From NCBI GenBank assembly GCA_013398015.1, contig VZRR01012879.1, forward strand, positions 421,486 through 485,485: a DNA stretch of 64,000 bases, given 5' to 3'. The translations under genes and the position numbers were made by a program. The notes under the pieces are model-generated. The model was given only the letters and a program-made list of their open reading frames with translations, did no database searches and was not told the DNA's origin. The stretch is from Oreocharis arfaki. Lineage: Eukaryota; Chordata; Aves; Passeriformes; Paramythiidae. Shown here in pieces: positions 22,657 through 34,430 of the stretch. Numbering within the stretch: the stretch's first letter is position 1; the number at the start of each line of letters is the position of its first letter.

Positions 22657-23177
22657 TGTGTGCCGATTCCTCCCTTGAGTGGGGACACTCCTCAAGGTTA
22701 CTCCTCGAGGCTGAATGAAAGAGATTTGCCCACAGTTGGCATGGGTAACATCAATCACTGCTTAATAATTGTTTTTCTCAGCTTTAATACAATTGCTTTA
22801 GTATAACTGCTTCAACATTACTTCATAGAGCACTATATTATCATAGTTGTTACAGCTCCCGTACTGTGTAGCAAATATTTCTGATATTTTTGTCTAATTA
22901 TTATAATAAATCATATGTATTTATGTATATATGGTTTGCCACTCTTAATCCCCCAGGACAAATTTGTATAAAGGTTCAACTACAGCTATTTAATCTTTAG
23001 ACATAAACTTCTACCAAAGTCTGAGGCCAAAACTGGATCCAGCCACACCTGGGCTCCCCTCTGAGAAGTGGTTGGATAAGCGTGGGGGTTCTTTCTGCAC
23101 CTTGTGACTCAAGAGGAGGGCTTCTCTAATAAACTCTGTCTGAAGCTCCCAATCTGTCTACAACACCTCCTGCCACA
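22657..23177 (+). mobile_element. Probable solo LTR of an endogenous retrovirus
   Basis: LTR-like architecture on the plus strand: a TGTGTGCC start, a TATAAA box at 22967-22972, an AATAAA signal at 23128-23133 about 160 bp downstream, then a short U5-like end GTCTGAAGCTCCCAATCTGT and a TGCCACA terminus. The TG...CA ends form a short imperfect inverted repeat. The left part contains CCTTGAGTGGGGACACTCCTCAAGG-type imperfect palindromes. No primer-binding site or polypurine tract is adjacent, and no target duplication was matched. The middle is AT-rich and may include a later insertion. The boundaries are approximate, and another kind of promoter-terminator unit cannot be excluded. Confidence 0.5.
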
Positions 23178-25110
23178 GGTTTTTATTTTTGAAGATACAT
23201 CTACATGACATTTTATAAGCCTTGTGCTGGGCTCTATGTCAAGCACTTATTCGTCCAAAAGACATGTGTCCATGTTAACTGTGCTGTGCCTAAGTTTATA
23301 ACACATTTGAGCTTCCGAGTCTTTTCATTTGGAAACTGGGATAAGCTATTACAGTCAACAGATTTTGGATTAAGGCAGATCTGGGTCTGGAAAAATTAAA
23401 AAATGGTCAGGAAGTATAAAAACATAATGCAGACATAGGCTTTGTTTGTGTTTGATTACTTGCATTACCTCAATTTTCTTTCCAGCATAACCCAGGAAAC
23501 AGAAAATTACTGTTATAATGGACTTGTCTAGACATGGGAAATATCAGTTTAAAGTCATCAAAAATACGTTCTGAAAAAAACACTTTGATGGAAAAAAAAC
23601 CCCAAAACCCTAAGTATGCAAGAGTCTTGCAGCTAGAGAGAGAACAAATAAAGGGTTTAAATACGACTTAGATGCTCAGGCAAGGTTGTAAGGCTGCAAT
23701 GTGATTGCAGCCTTTAGTCACTATGTTTTCTTTTGATTCTCAAGAACAAAAATCATTGAAGCAAGGTGGGGTTTTTCGCACTTCTCTTTAATTTTCTTCA
23801 ATTCTTCTTCTGCTGAATGCCCAGGGCAGAAGTGCTATTTTGCATGTTGTACTAAGTGGTTAAATAGCTGTTGTCTGTTATTGGGAGTTAAGATTTGCAT
23901 TTGTATTACCTAATGTTCTTTGCTTGCAATTCATGTAATACAACATTTCATTAAATGTAAATGCCATGTAAAACACTTTAGACATTCAACTGGAACAAGC
24001 ATTTCATGCCTTTGAGCAACAAGGTGGTATGCAAGAACAGAAGAAGGATTATAAAAGGCTGCTCAAATCATCAGAAGAATAAACTGATATCATATGTATT
24101 AAAAGACATGAAGTCAAAGTCAGTAATTGCTCATGAAGCAGAAAGGAAATAAGCTAAATTCATCCATTACAAATGAGAACATTTGCAAAAAAACTGTTGA
24201 CTTAGTGAAACCATTATTCATTAATATTTAGATTGTGTGTTAAATTTTTTAGTCTGAGTAAATAGATACTCCCTTGATTTTGTTGAATAAGAACAACTCT
24301 GAATACTACTATGCTTTGAGTAGTACTACACTGTCTTTGCTGATACTTCATATGATTAATCTATTGAATGTTTTGTATTTTTTTAGTCATGTGGGAGTTA
24401 TTGAGCAATTAAAGTATATAAAAGGCCTCTACATTGTACAATTAACGAAATTAATTGTATTGTGAGAGTGTAAAAAGCAACTCACAGAAGACATTGCAAA
24501 AATAGGATCACCAAAGAAATCTGAAGCGCTGAGAATAGAGTTATCCCTTACAATTGAGATGTTTTTTTATTTCATGAGACAGTAAATGCCTAGCAACCTC
24601 AAATAAATGGTATGATTTTTATGTATTACTCCATTCTTCCCTAAGCCTAGATTTTTCCCTTTATTTGCTGCTCCAATATCATGCAGATGAACTGAAGATG
24701 AATTTGGCCAACACCACTAAGGGGCAGTCTGTGGAAATGAAGCTCTCAGTAGCAGTTACTGGCTGTGATCTCTCTGGACAACGAGGGCAGGAGGGCTGCT
24801 CTGCCCATCCAGCACAGAAGGCTGTGGTCTGTTGTACCTGGTAGAAAGTTGGGAAAGGGATGTTTTCCCAAGGGGAATGCCGATGGACATATGCCAGGCA
24901 CTTTTTGATCTTATCTGAGTATGTACTAGTGCTTTTTTCTTAGAAATTACACTTTTGAAAATGTAAAAATGAGGCTTTGCTTTTTTGATCTTAATCATAA
25001 GATCATGGTGTGCCAATAACCATAAAGCAGGATATGAGCCTCAGCCACTGCAGAAAACAGAAAAACAACTTTTAAAAGAACATTTCTGAATTAATATTTC
25101 TCATTTACTA

Positions 25111-25143
25111 TTATTATTATTATTATTGTTGTTGTTGTTGTTA
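25111..25143 (+). repeat. (ATT)n-(GTT)n trinucleotide repeat
   Basis: About six ATT units pass directly into about five GTT units. This is a compound microsatellite. Confidence 0.9.
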
Positions 25144-25298
25144 TTCTATATAACTTAATAAAAGTACAATTTACAAGCTCTATGTTAAGTTCAATTATTG
25201 GCTGTAGTCCAATAATTTATCTCAGGTTCTATAAAATTTTTTTGATATGGCCATAAAAAGTTCATTAAATGTGAATTATATCCAAAACAATGTTCTTG

Positions 25299-25314
25299 TT
25301 TTTTTTTTTTTTTT
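25299..25314 (+). repeat. Poly-T run (16 T)
   Basis: Uninterrupted T tract following TGTTCTTG. Confidence 0.9.
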
Positions 25315-27058
25315 GCTAAAATGGGGACCAATATATAAATACTTTACATTCCTAACTCCATTTTAAATTGAAAATAAAGAAGTATAAAATGGTTATCAAG
25401 GTTTTCCAAAAGAGACTTGCTATATAGAGACATTTTTTTCTAATATACAAACATAACACTTTAAGAAGAAACATAAAATTTAATGTATTTTTACCTGGAT
25501 TTCACTAGTTTTCAGAACTACATGGGTTTCTTAAACATCTGAATGAAATTACACCAAGATATATTTTTAATTCTATACATTTTTTACTTCTTTATCTGCT
25601 GACAAACCTAATTTCTGTAGGTTGCCCTTAATACATTTAATGCAAACTTTATTTTACAGCTGAGCTTTGCAGCTTTGTTTAACTGTTTTCCTTTTGTGCT
25701 AAATTTTGGGTTGGGGGTTTTAATTTAAATTTTGGTGGGGGATTTTTTAGGTTGTGTTTGGTTTTTTTGTTTTTATTTGTTTGTTTTAATTTTATTTTAG
25801 TCTCAGTGCATTTTTATTCTGTCTTATTCTTAATTTTTTGTAATTAAAATATATATATTTAACTTCAAATATTCACTAGATCGTAAGAATTAAATTTACT
25901 CGCCAGGGTACATGAAAGATTGCAGATTAATATTTTCCCTGTATGCAGAAACAAAACTGGTTTTTTTGGGGGGGAATAAAAATCAGGATGCACTGTCTGA
26001 AAGTATTGCATATATCTAATTATACTGTAGGCAAATGTCACCATAAAACTACTTTTGATAATCACTCTGAATTTCAATACAGACTTTCATACTACGCTCA
26101 GATACTTCTCACTTCCCAATTCTCTCTTCCACAGTGAATGAAAAATTTGAATCCTCGGACAATTTGCTTTGTTATTTAGTTTTCATCACTTTCTCTAGCA
26201 ACAGCAATGTACAAATGCTATCAGAAATACTTTTGATGATTTAATTAAGGAAGCAGATATGTCCATATAGGCAAATTAAACTGTACTTTGTAATCTAAGA
26301 TTGTCTATTGAATTTATTTTCTCCATGCCACTGTCTCATCAGTCACTTTTCTTTCTCAAAAAACTTTTTTTTCCTGTCTGTTTTCTTCATTAATTCAGTC
26401 TGTTTTCTTACTTTCTTACTTTCTGCTTCTTACATGTTGCATACTGTCATGAAAACACTAAGATATTGTGAAGCAACAAGTTTAAATACAAATTATCTTT
26501 GCATGATTACAATTTAGCAGTAGTCAGTACACAGTTTGAATAAGGACCACAGATTCAGACTTCATGTTGCAGTCCTTTAAATTCAGGAATACCTGCTGCT
26601 TCTGATTAACGTTGTTTTCTCTGTGTTAGAGTTTATTATTTTTCTCTATGGAAAATGATACAATTCTTAAGAGAGGCATAAATCTTTCATTTATTAGTAG
26701 AGAAGGGAAGAGGGGAAGCTGGGAAAGCTCTTCAACTTCCTTGTCTGCTCAGTTCATCAGTGGGGCTTTGCTGCTACCCAGAATTTTTGAGACTGTGTAA
26801 GAGTAATGGCAACTACTCCTTTTCCTAGCCAGAGACTACTGCTCATCCATAGAAAGTTTATTTGTAACACAATTTTTTGCCAGCAAATATTGGTACATAC
26901 TAACTGAAATCAATGCCAACAGAATCATACTTCTATGACATTTCAATTGATATTCTAATAAAGTATTCAAAATTTATTTATTTGTTATTTTTTAAGTACA
27001 TTTTTATGATAAGAGCAGATATTTATTATTAATTTATGATTTTAAAGATCTGGGGCTT

Positions 27059-27077
27059 AAAAAAAAAAAAAAAAAAT
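27059..27077 (+). repeat. Poly-A run (19 A)
   Basis: Uninterrupted A tract following GGGGCTT. No retrocopied gene body was recognised upstream. Confidence 0.9.
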
Positions 27078-29768
27078 TACCAGGTGTTTTATATTATGCT
27101 TTTATAAGCATACCAACAATTTCAGTGTATCTAACTATACTCAAATGTGCAGAATATACCTCAAGTTTTTCCTGTTTGCCTGAAGATGAAGAGCAAGATT
27201 TATCTCCAAAGGCCAGGAAGATTTCAGCAGCAGAATTTGCCTCTCTGCAAGCAACAGATCTTCCTGGATAGTCTCCCTAGACAAACCACAGGTGCTTCCA
27301 TTACTTACAGAAGGGAATCACCAACTGTTGTCACCCACTGCTTCCTGTCAATGTTAAATGGTCAGTCCATGCCACTCTGGCTTGGAGGCCTGCCTCAACT
27401 GGACTTGTTCACCTTCCTTAGCAATTAGGCCATTGCTGATGCTGTGATTGGTGAAGTTTTTTCTTGTCACCACAAGCTTCCAGTTTCCCACATCTTTGGA
27501 GTCTTGGTCTGCCATTAAGGTCTTCCTTCTTCCTTGGATTGTGCGGCCAAAGTTTTCTCCTCTACAAAGTGTCTGTGAAAACTGTCAGTCTTCTGTTCAG
27601 CATCCTGGTGCTATGCAATCTTGTTATGAATGGCTGATGTAAGTTTAAATCAGCTTCTGTCTTTTGCCCAGGCCTCTGGAAGCAGGCAGTAGCTGTATTG
27701 CGGTGGCCAGCCCCCCAACATCCAGTCTGATTTGCAGGTTCTATGATAATGGCTGATTCAGTCTATCAGAAAGTGTATTATTTATTTATAGACACAAAAC
27801 TAACAGACATAAGACTTAAAACAGACTGTTGCTACACAGGGATAAGACAAAAGGGAATACTAGTATATATATGCGCAATTAAAGGTACCATTAAAATTAC
27901 AGCTAGCTAAGAAATAGTATAACTTAGGATTCAATATTTCAAGTAGGTTGTGTGTGTCTATCTGCACAATAACAGTGTTGGGTTTTGACTTTTGGTGGAA
28001 TTGAAAAGAGAAGTCTAGGTGAATTGAAAGAGAAACAGATTTCTGCTCTCCTTTCCCAGAAACACTGGCAGTTTTAAATCATGAAATTTTGGCTTCTCAT
28101 CTTTCTGCTTTATTTCACACTTTGGAATGTGCTGTGAGAGGTGGTTTCAACACAACAAGCAAAAAGAGCTTCTGATAATTGTGGGAAAAGTAAAGTACTG
28201 TGGAAAGAAAAAAAGAATACTCATAATTTACTGCTAAAATTTTTGTCATTTCTATGTTATTAAAGGGTCAGAAGAGCAAAAATCGATGTGAGATCGAAGA
28301 TCTGGCCACATAGATCATAGTAGAAAGAATCATCAGAGGAAGCAGGTTAATGGTCCGTTGAAACACTCTCATTAGTACAGTAGTTCCTTTAGACTCCTGA
28401 CACTTGATCTTCACTTCATCCAGTCTTGGGTGATCAAACATTTAAAATTCCATTTATAGTTCATTATGCATTAAAAAAAAGCCCACAGATTTTGAGCTGG
28501 GAAACTACAAATCTCCCAAATTAGAAAAAGTGCTCCAGTAATTTTAAATCACTTCATATTCCCTTAGCCCACTTTCAAACTCAAGTACTTACAAAAAATT
28601 TTTAAGTATCCTAATAATTTCACATACCTCCAAATCATGTCTAACTTGAGCTCTAATCTTTCTGAAGTACATTTTCAATGCTGAAGAATGCATCTTAATT
28701 TTTCTAAGTACAGAATTTAGAGGAAGAGGAGAAAGACAGAAATTTGAAATCTGGATTGATTGTAGGCCTGTCAGAAATAAAAGGTGCGAGGCAGTGAAGT
28801 TTTCATGTATCAGTTTGGAAGGTAGTCTCAGCATGGGACCATCTGAGTAGTTGAGTTTTAAGATACCACATATCAAAACACAAAAAATAAGGGTTTATGA
28901 CATCATCAGGTTTCTGAAATACTCATCTGGCTTCTATATACACAATTTTTAATAAGCAGTAAACTAATTGGAATTGGTTCTTATATACTGAAGGAGTTAA
29001 TGACTCATATTTGTGATGCTCTAGCTTAAAGCTCCTTTATTTAGAGGTCTCTTTGGCTGTTACTTTGGTCCTTTCTCTATTATCTTCTTAATGATGCAGT
29101 GGCTTGCTCAAAAAACCCCAATACTTTTCTAATAATTCTAATCATATTTTGCAAATTCTCTGAGAGATTAATTACTTAACACTGTTACTTTTCTCTTGTT
29201 AATTACTTGGTAGCCAGAAAGTGAGGAGAAAAGAACGAGGATAGGGAGGAAGATTGCTGCCTGAAGCACTTGCATTACTCAATAACAGAAGAAGATTTGT
29301 GGAGTCTCTGTTATGAAACTTTTTGAATTATTATAAAGAAAGGTATTTGGAGCTCAATTACTTTTTATTGTCATTGATAAGCACCAAATTGAAAAAAAAA
29401 TAAGGATTTGCTAGATGAGGTGAAATTTTAATATGTAATTAATTAGTTTTCTTCTATTTCTCCAAGTTGCTATAATTTAGAAAATTAGCACTTAATACAC
29501 ATCTGTTAAGAGTCAGACCTCATCTGAATTCATACTTATGTGCTGGAGAAAAAAAAATGTAGGTATGTAGCAAAGTTTTTATTGCATTGGTATATGTTAT
29601 CTGGTGCTTTGTACTATGTAATATTAGAATGAGGGAAATTAATTCCTAGTACAGGTTTTTAATTATATGGTGTCAAACTGATATAGTTAATTATGCATTT
29701 TTTTGATTCTTTAAAGATAATTTTATGTTTGTGTAGGATGAAATGTCCAAATTTGAGAGTAAAAGAAT

Positions 29769-29850
29769 TGGGTTTTTGTTCGTGGGTTTAGGTGGGGTTT
29801 TTTTGAGGAGTTGGTTTGTGGGGTTTTTTGCGGTTTTTTGGTTTTTCTTG
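29769..29850 (+). repeat. G/T-rich low-complexity tract
   Basis: Strand-asymmetric run made almost wholly of GGGTTTTT-like words. On the minus strand it gives a Lys/Pro/Asn-rich artefactual frame (29691-29927). Confidence 0.8.
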
Positions 29851-32118
29851 ACAGCTGAAACCCAGGTGATGTCAAAATAAAATACTGTTCCCACACATCT
29901 CTGCAGGGTTTGATTCGTCTGAACCAAAACTGGGCCAGGGCAATTCTAAAATTTTTATCACTCTTATAAGATTTCTAGATATCTGTCTAATGCAAAGTAT
30001 AGGCTAACTCACCTATATCTGTTCTTCCTGCAGATGCCATCAAAGGAAGGCTGGTATAATTGTATAATGAACATGCTTTTTAGCTGCAGAAAAGAATCCT
30101 GGAATATTTACCATTCACTTCTCAGATACAAAAGTATCTCCCCAAGAATGGTTTCAGGCATGGCTAATTTTATACAGATTCACATCAGTGTAAATGAAAA
30201 AAAAACAAGCAGAAACTCAGTACTATGAATGCAAAGGCAAGCAGCCAAATTAAGGAAATAATCAGAAGGTTTACTCAGCTGCGGTTTTCTACATTTAATT
30301 TAAAAACTGTCATTTTAATAAAACTGCTAGTTTTATCAGTATGTCTGATATTACCTCCTCTTTCAGAGCACTTTCTAAAAAGACTAAGTAATTAGTAATT
30401 AAGTGATTTTTGACTTCCTCTGAAACCTTTATCCTCTTCTCAGCAGCTTTCTTTCTTTAAATATTTATGTTTTTCAGCTTGATTCAGAAATAGTAGTAGT
30501 TCTCACATTCTAATTCTCTTCATACATAAATGGATTTTTTTGTCTCCTGTGCTAATGTACTTTAAAAGATGCCATTACTGTCACCTGATGGCATTTTTTC
30601 TGCCCAACAGCTCTGTAGAGACCTTTTTCCTAATGTAGGATATAAAGAAACCAGAGCATTTAACAGGTTTGGGAAAAGGACTTGCTTGTTCGTTGACAAG
30701 GTCAGACTGTCATACTGATTATTCATATAAAAAAGGTAAATAATAATGTTTTTATTTTTATGGGAGGCTCCAGATATGTTCAGCCAAATGTGTTTCTAGA
30801 AGTAACCTTTTCACTTGAACTGTCATTGCTGAAAACATGAATCAGGAAAAAAACCCCCGAAACTGTCAGCATAAGAATTATCTTGTTGTGTCCTGGTTTT
30901 CACATACTGAGTCTGGCAGTGCTCATTACAGAACCAAAACAAGGCAAACCTAGGATGACCTCCACTCTTTGGGACCTTTCCTGTACCATGGAACATTGTA
31001 CTGATACTACAATGCTGAATAGGTGTGTCCTCTCCTCTTACCCATCGTCTTACGAGTTATGAAAGGAGAAGAAAATGATGGAGGGAGTTCTGGGTTCTCT
31101 TTATCTGTATGTGAAGGTCTATATGAAAAAAAAGTTAGACTATTATTAAGTGCATATATATAAAAGAATATGAAACTATATGTTTGTAGGGAAGAGAATA
31201 GTCTGGAAAAAAATAGAGGAATAGAGCCCAAGAGACAAACAGAATAGGCTCAAATAAAAATGAATGAGAGAAGAAATTTAAGAGAAAAGTCAAATTAATA
31301 GAGGGGGAAAAATAGTATTGTATGTTTGCTTCATTATAGAACATGCAGTTGTGACCAAAGTAGTCATGTAATCATACTATCACAGAATGGTTCGGCTGCA
31401 TTCTTTATTCGAGTACGACACATGTATGTTGTAGCTATTTTTGTGACATATTCCATAATTATTTACTGTATTAGTCAGACTTACTTTTTCTTTCTCCTTA
31501 GATTATGGCAAATCAACAGTGTGTGATCAATTCCAGGAAAAAAAAATACAGCTGAGGATGTAATTCATAGGCTAATAAATCAAGAGTGCTGTAGCACCAC
31601 CACTATGATCGGCTTATATTTGGAAGTAAGTTTAACACGAAACATTCAATCATTATCTACGTTTAATTCTAGACATTAGCTCAGATTTTCCCAGTCCTAG
31701 ATCTGCTCCTTAATACTATATTTTACTCGCTTGGTTAGAAAACAAAAAGTAACATATTTAAATTTCCAGGAATTAGATAGGTACCTTGAAAAATTGTTCA
31801 TACCTAGTGGGATATGACCCACTGAAACTGAATTAGAAGTTGTTATATCAGTGTAAGAGTCACCATCCAAAGAGAATATGGTATGGAAAATCAAAATCTG
31901 ATCCATAACTTAAAAGTGAGTGTTCAACCAACAAAAATTATATTAATGTGGTATTTCAACTCTAACCAGCATTCAAACCACGACAAGGTGTCTACAAATA
32001 GAGCCGTACAGCTCACCAAACGTAGATATGTACTTCAGGGTGTCTTGAATAGCTCTTCAGAAACCATCTACCCATTTCTAGTGCGTCAAGTATAATGACA
32101 CCTAGATAATCTATACAC

Positions 32119-32132
32119 ACCTAGATCTAGGT
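32119..32132. repeat. 14-bp perfect palindrome
   Basis: ACCTAGATCTAGGT is its own reverse complement. A related ACACCTAGAT word lies 20 bp to the left. Such palindromes are expected occasionally by chance. Confidence 0.6.
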
Positions 32133-33589
32133 ATTGAATCAGGAGCTTATTCACACTTTTAACAAGTAATTGAAATTTCCTCCTCCTCAAATTTTCTGGT
32201 TTTGCATGTTTTGGAAAGGATTTTTTTGAGATTTATATGTTTGTATCACTGAGTTCCCAAGGGCAATACCAGTACCAGGTGCGCTTGACTAAATATGCAA
32301 GGTCATTCCTACTTTTAATATAACTTGTCTATGCAACTTTCGAATTTCTCATATTTTACTGATACTGATAGCATATGGAGCCTTCTTCTAGAAAAGACTA
32401 AAGGCAACATGAAAAAGAGCTTCATGTTGACTTATTTTGTTAAAAAACCTGAATATATAAATGCAATCTATAACAGGTATGGACATTTGTTTCATAAACT
32501 GGTTACTGGAGTGATTCATAAAAACTAATACTACGTAAGTCAATGAATCTTACCATTTAGCTGGTATTGCAGTACAGATATTGGATCCATTGACTTTCTG
32601 TCATGCAAGTAATGGGGTGGGGGAAAACCCAGCTAAAACTCAGCCAGCAAAAAACCAGCTACAAAATCTAAAACCTGATTAGAATAGAATGATGAAAAGT
32701 GAGTGATTACATTGGAAGCACTGCAGTTATCAGGCTGGTGCATTATACACTTATGGTGAGACTCATGTAAACTGTGGCCAGGATTTCTTTACAAAGATAA
32801 GGAATGCAGATAAAAATGACTGTTAAATATAATTTTAGGTGGCATCAGGGCTGTTTCTTTTACTTGAACCTCTCATTTCTCTTCAGTTATTGTGCCTTGG
32901 TCATTAGTCCCGGAGAGCATCAACTGTATACTTCTAGGTACACTGGAAGGTTAAATCCAGGAACACTTCACCTCCAAATGGACATTCAGGGTATATACTA
33001 GATTGTACTTTGCCTAAAGCAAAAAAAAAAGATGTTCTTAGATAAATATTGACATCAGGTCTTCTCTGTCAACTGCTTTACTCTATACAGATATTTCTAT
33101 TTGCCTATTCTAAGAGACATTGCCAAAGATGCTACTTGTTTTAAATAACATAAATATTCTTCCATTCATCCTTTCTCCTCCGTGTATTTTTACTAATAGT
33201 AAATAAGTAGATAACGTTTGCACTTAAAATGTAAAAATATTTTCATGTAATATATGTATAATTATTAACAAATACTAATATTATGTATGTATGAAAGCAC
33301 TAATGGCATACTGCAGTGAATGTGGAGAAGTTACACTAAGATCTGTGAAAGCCTATCAAAAACCAGGTTCACATGAACTGGGAATGCATGTGTGTCTCTG
33401 CTCGTGGACCAAGCTGGTTCACTGCAAATCTGATCTGACTGTCTGATGCAGGAGCTAGATAAGTGAATTTGCATGATGGTCAGCATGATTACTGCTGTGT
33501 CAAACTGCTAAGTTCTATACAAAACCACAAGGCGTGAGCTGATCGAAAGTTAAAGCATGACATGTCTCGTGTTCTAAAGACCAAATAAC

Positions 33590-34430
33590 TCTTGAGCACT
33601 GATAGGCTCAGGGCATCCACCATCTCTCTAGGAAGCCTGTTCCTGGGTTCGACCATTCTCTCGGTAGAGAAATGCTTTCTAATGTCCAATCTAAACCTGC
33701 TCTAGTGCAGCTTTGAATAGTACCTGTCAGGGCACTCCAGGGAGAAGAAATCAGTACCTTTCTCTCTTTCTCTGCTTTCGCTCTGCAGGAAGTTGAAGAG
33801 AGGAATGAAGTTGCCCTCTAGCCTCCTTTTCTCCAAACTAGATGGATGATAAGTTCTTATCCACTCCTCATAGGAAATTCCTTCCAGTCCTTTCAACATC
33901 TCTGTTGTTTTTCTCTGGATTCAGGCAAGAACTTTCACATCGTTGGATCGTGGGACTCAGAACTCTCCATGGGACCCAAGGTGAGGCTGAACCCATGCTG
34001 AATACGGTGGGATAATCACCTCTTTTGAGCAGCTGGTTGTGCTGTGTTTGATGCACCCCAGGATGTGTTTTGCCCTGTTGGCTGCCAGGGCACCTTGCTG
34101 ACCTCTTCTGAGACTGCTGCTGACCAGCGACCACAGATCCCTTTCTGTCAGGCTTCTCTCCAGCCACTCCTGTCCCTATTATTATACTTCTGCCTGATGA
34201 TACTCTATTCTAGCTGCAGAATGAATCATTTGGTCTTCTTAAATTTCAGACCGTTGATGATTGCCCACGGCTCCAAACAATTTCAGTACCTCTTTAAGGC
34301 TTCTTGTCCCTCAAGAGAGTGATCAGCACATCCCAATTTGATATCATCAGCAGCCTTAAGTGCATTCAGCTCCTACATCCAGATTATTGACAAATGTTTA
34401 GAACTGAACTGGCCGTAAAATTGAGGTAAA
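33590..34430 (-). mobile_element. CR1 LINE remnant with reverse-transcriptase region
   Basis: Minus-strand CR1 about 840 bp long, the longest protein-derived CR1 piece here. Reading 34430 to 33590 it shows, in ORF2 order: a region before the catalytic box; A-A-D-D-I-K-L-G (34331-34357), corresponding to the [FY]ADD reverse-transcriptase active-site motif; then G-L-E-G-I-S-Y-E-E and S-L-E-K-R-R; then D-I-R-K-H-F-S-T-E-R and N-R-L-P-R-E-M-V-D-A near the C-terminus. Motifs fall in different frames, separated by stops and indels, so no enzyme can be made. The extreme 3' untranslated end is not clear; CR1 likeness fades near 33590. ORF2 of CR1 normally encodes endonuclease plus reverse transcriptase; the upstream half is missing (5' truncation). 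Confidence 0.8.

Larger units (their letters stand above)
23178..33589. other. Long AT-rich quiet zone
   Basis: About 10 kb with no recognisable gene, CR1 or clear LTR. It holds several simple tracts, listed separately. A segment from about 27690 to 28130 has LTR-like words (a TTTATTTATA stretch and polypurine patches), but I could not establish ends or a family. Frames up to 95 codons occur but show no domain, and their length is as expected by chance in AT-rich DNA. Confidence 0.6.

Noticed and set aside
25111..25143. CRISPR-like or other spaced repeat arrays
   Set aside because: Only simple microsatellites were found. No regularly spaced repeats with unique spacers exist in the window, and the genome is a vertebrate one.
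30025..30228. Possible exon: a pyrimidine tract and CAG acceptor directly before an ATG with a 64-codon frame
   Set aside because: No homology recognised, no partner exon and no donor context. Acceptor-like words are frequent in T-rich DNA.
32119..32132. 14-bp palindrome as a protein-binding site or transposon end
   Set aside because: No matching partner or repeated context, and a palindrome of this length is not rare in 64 kb.
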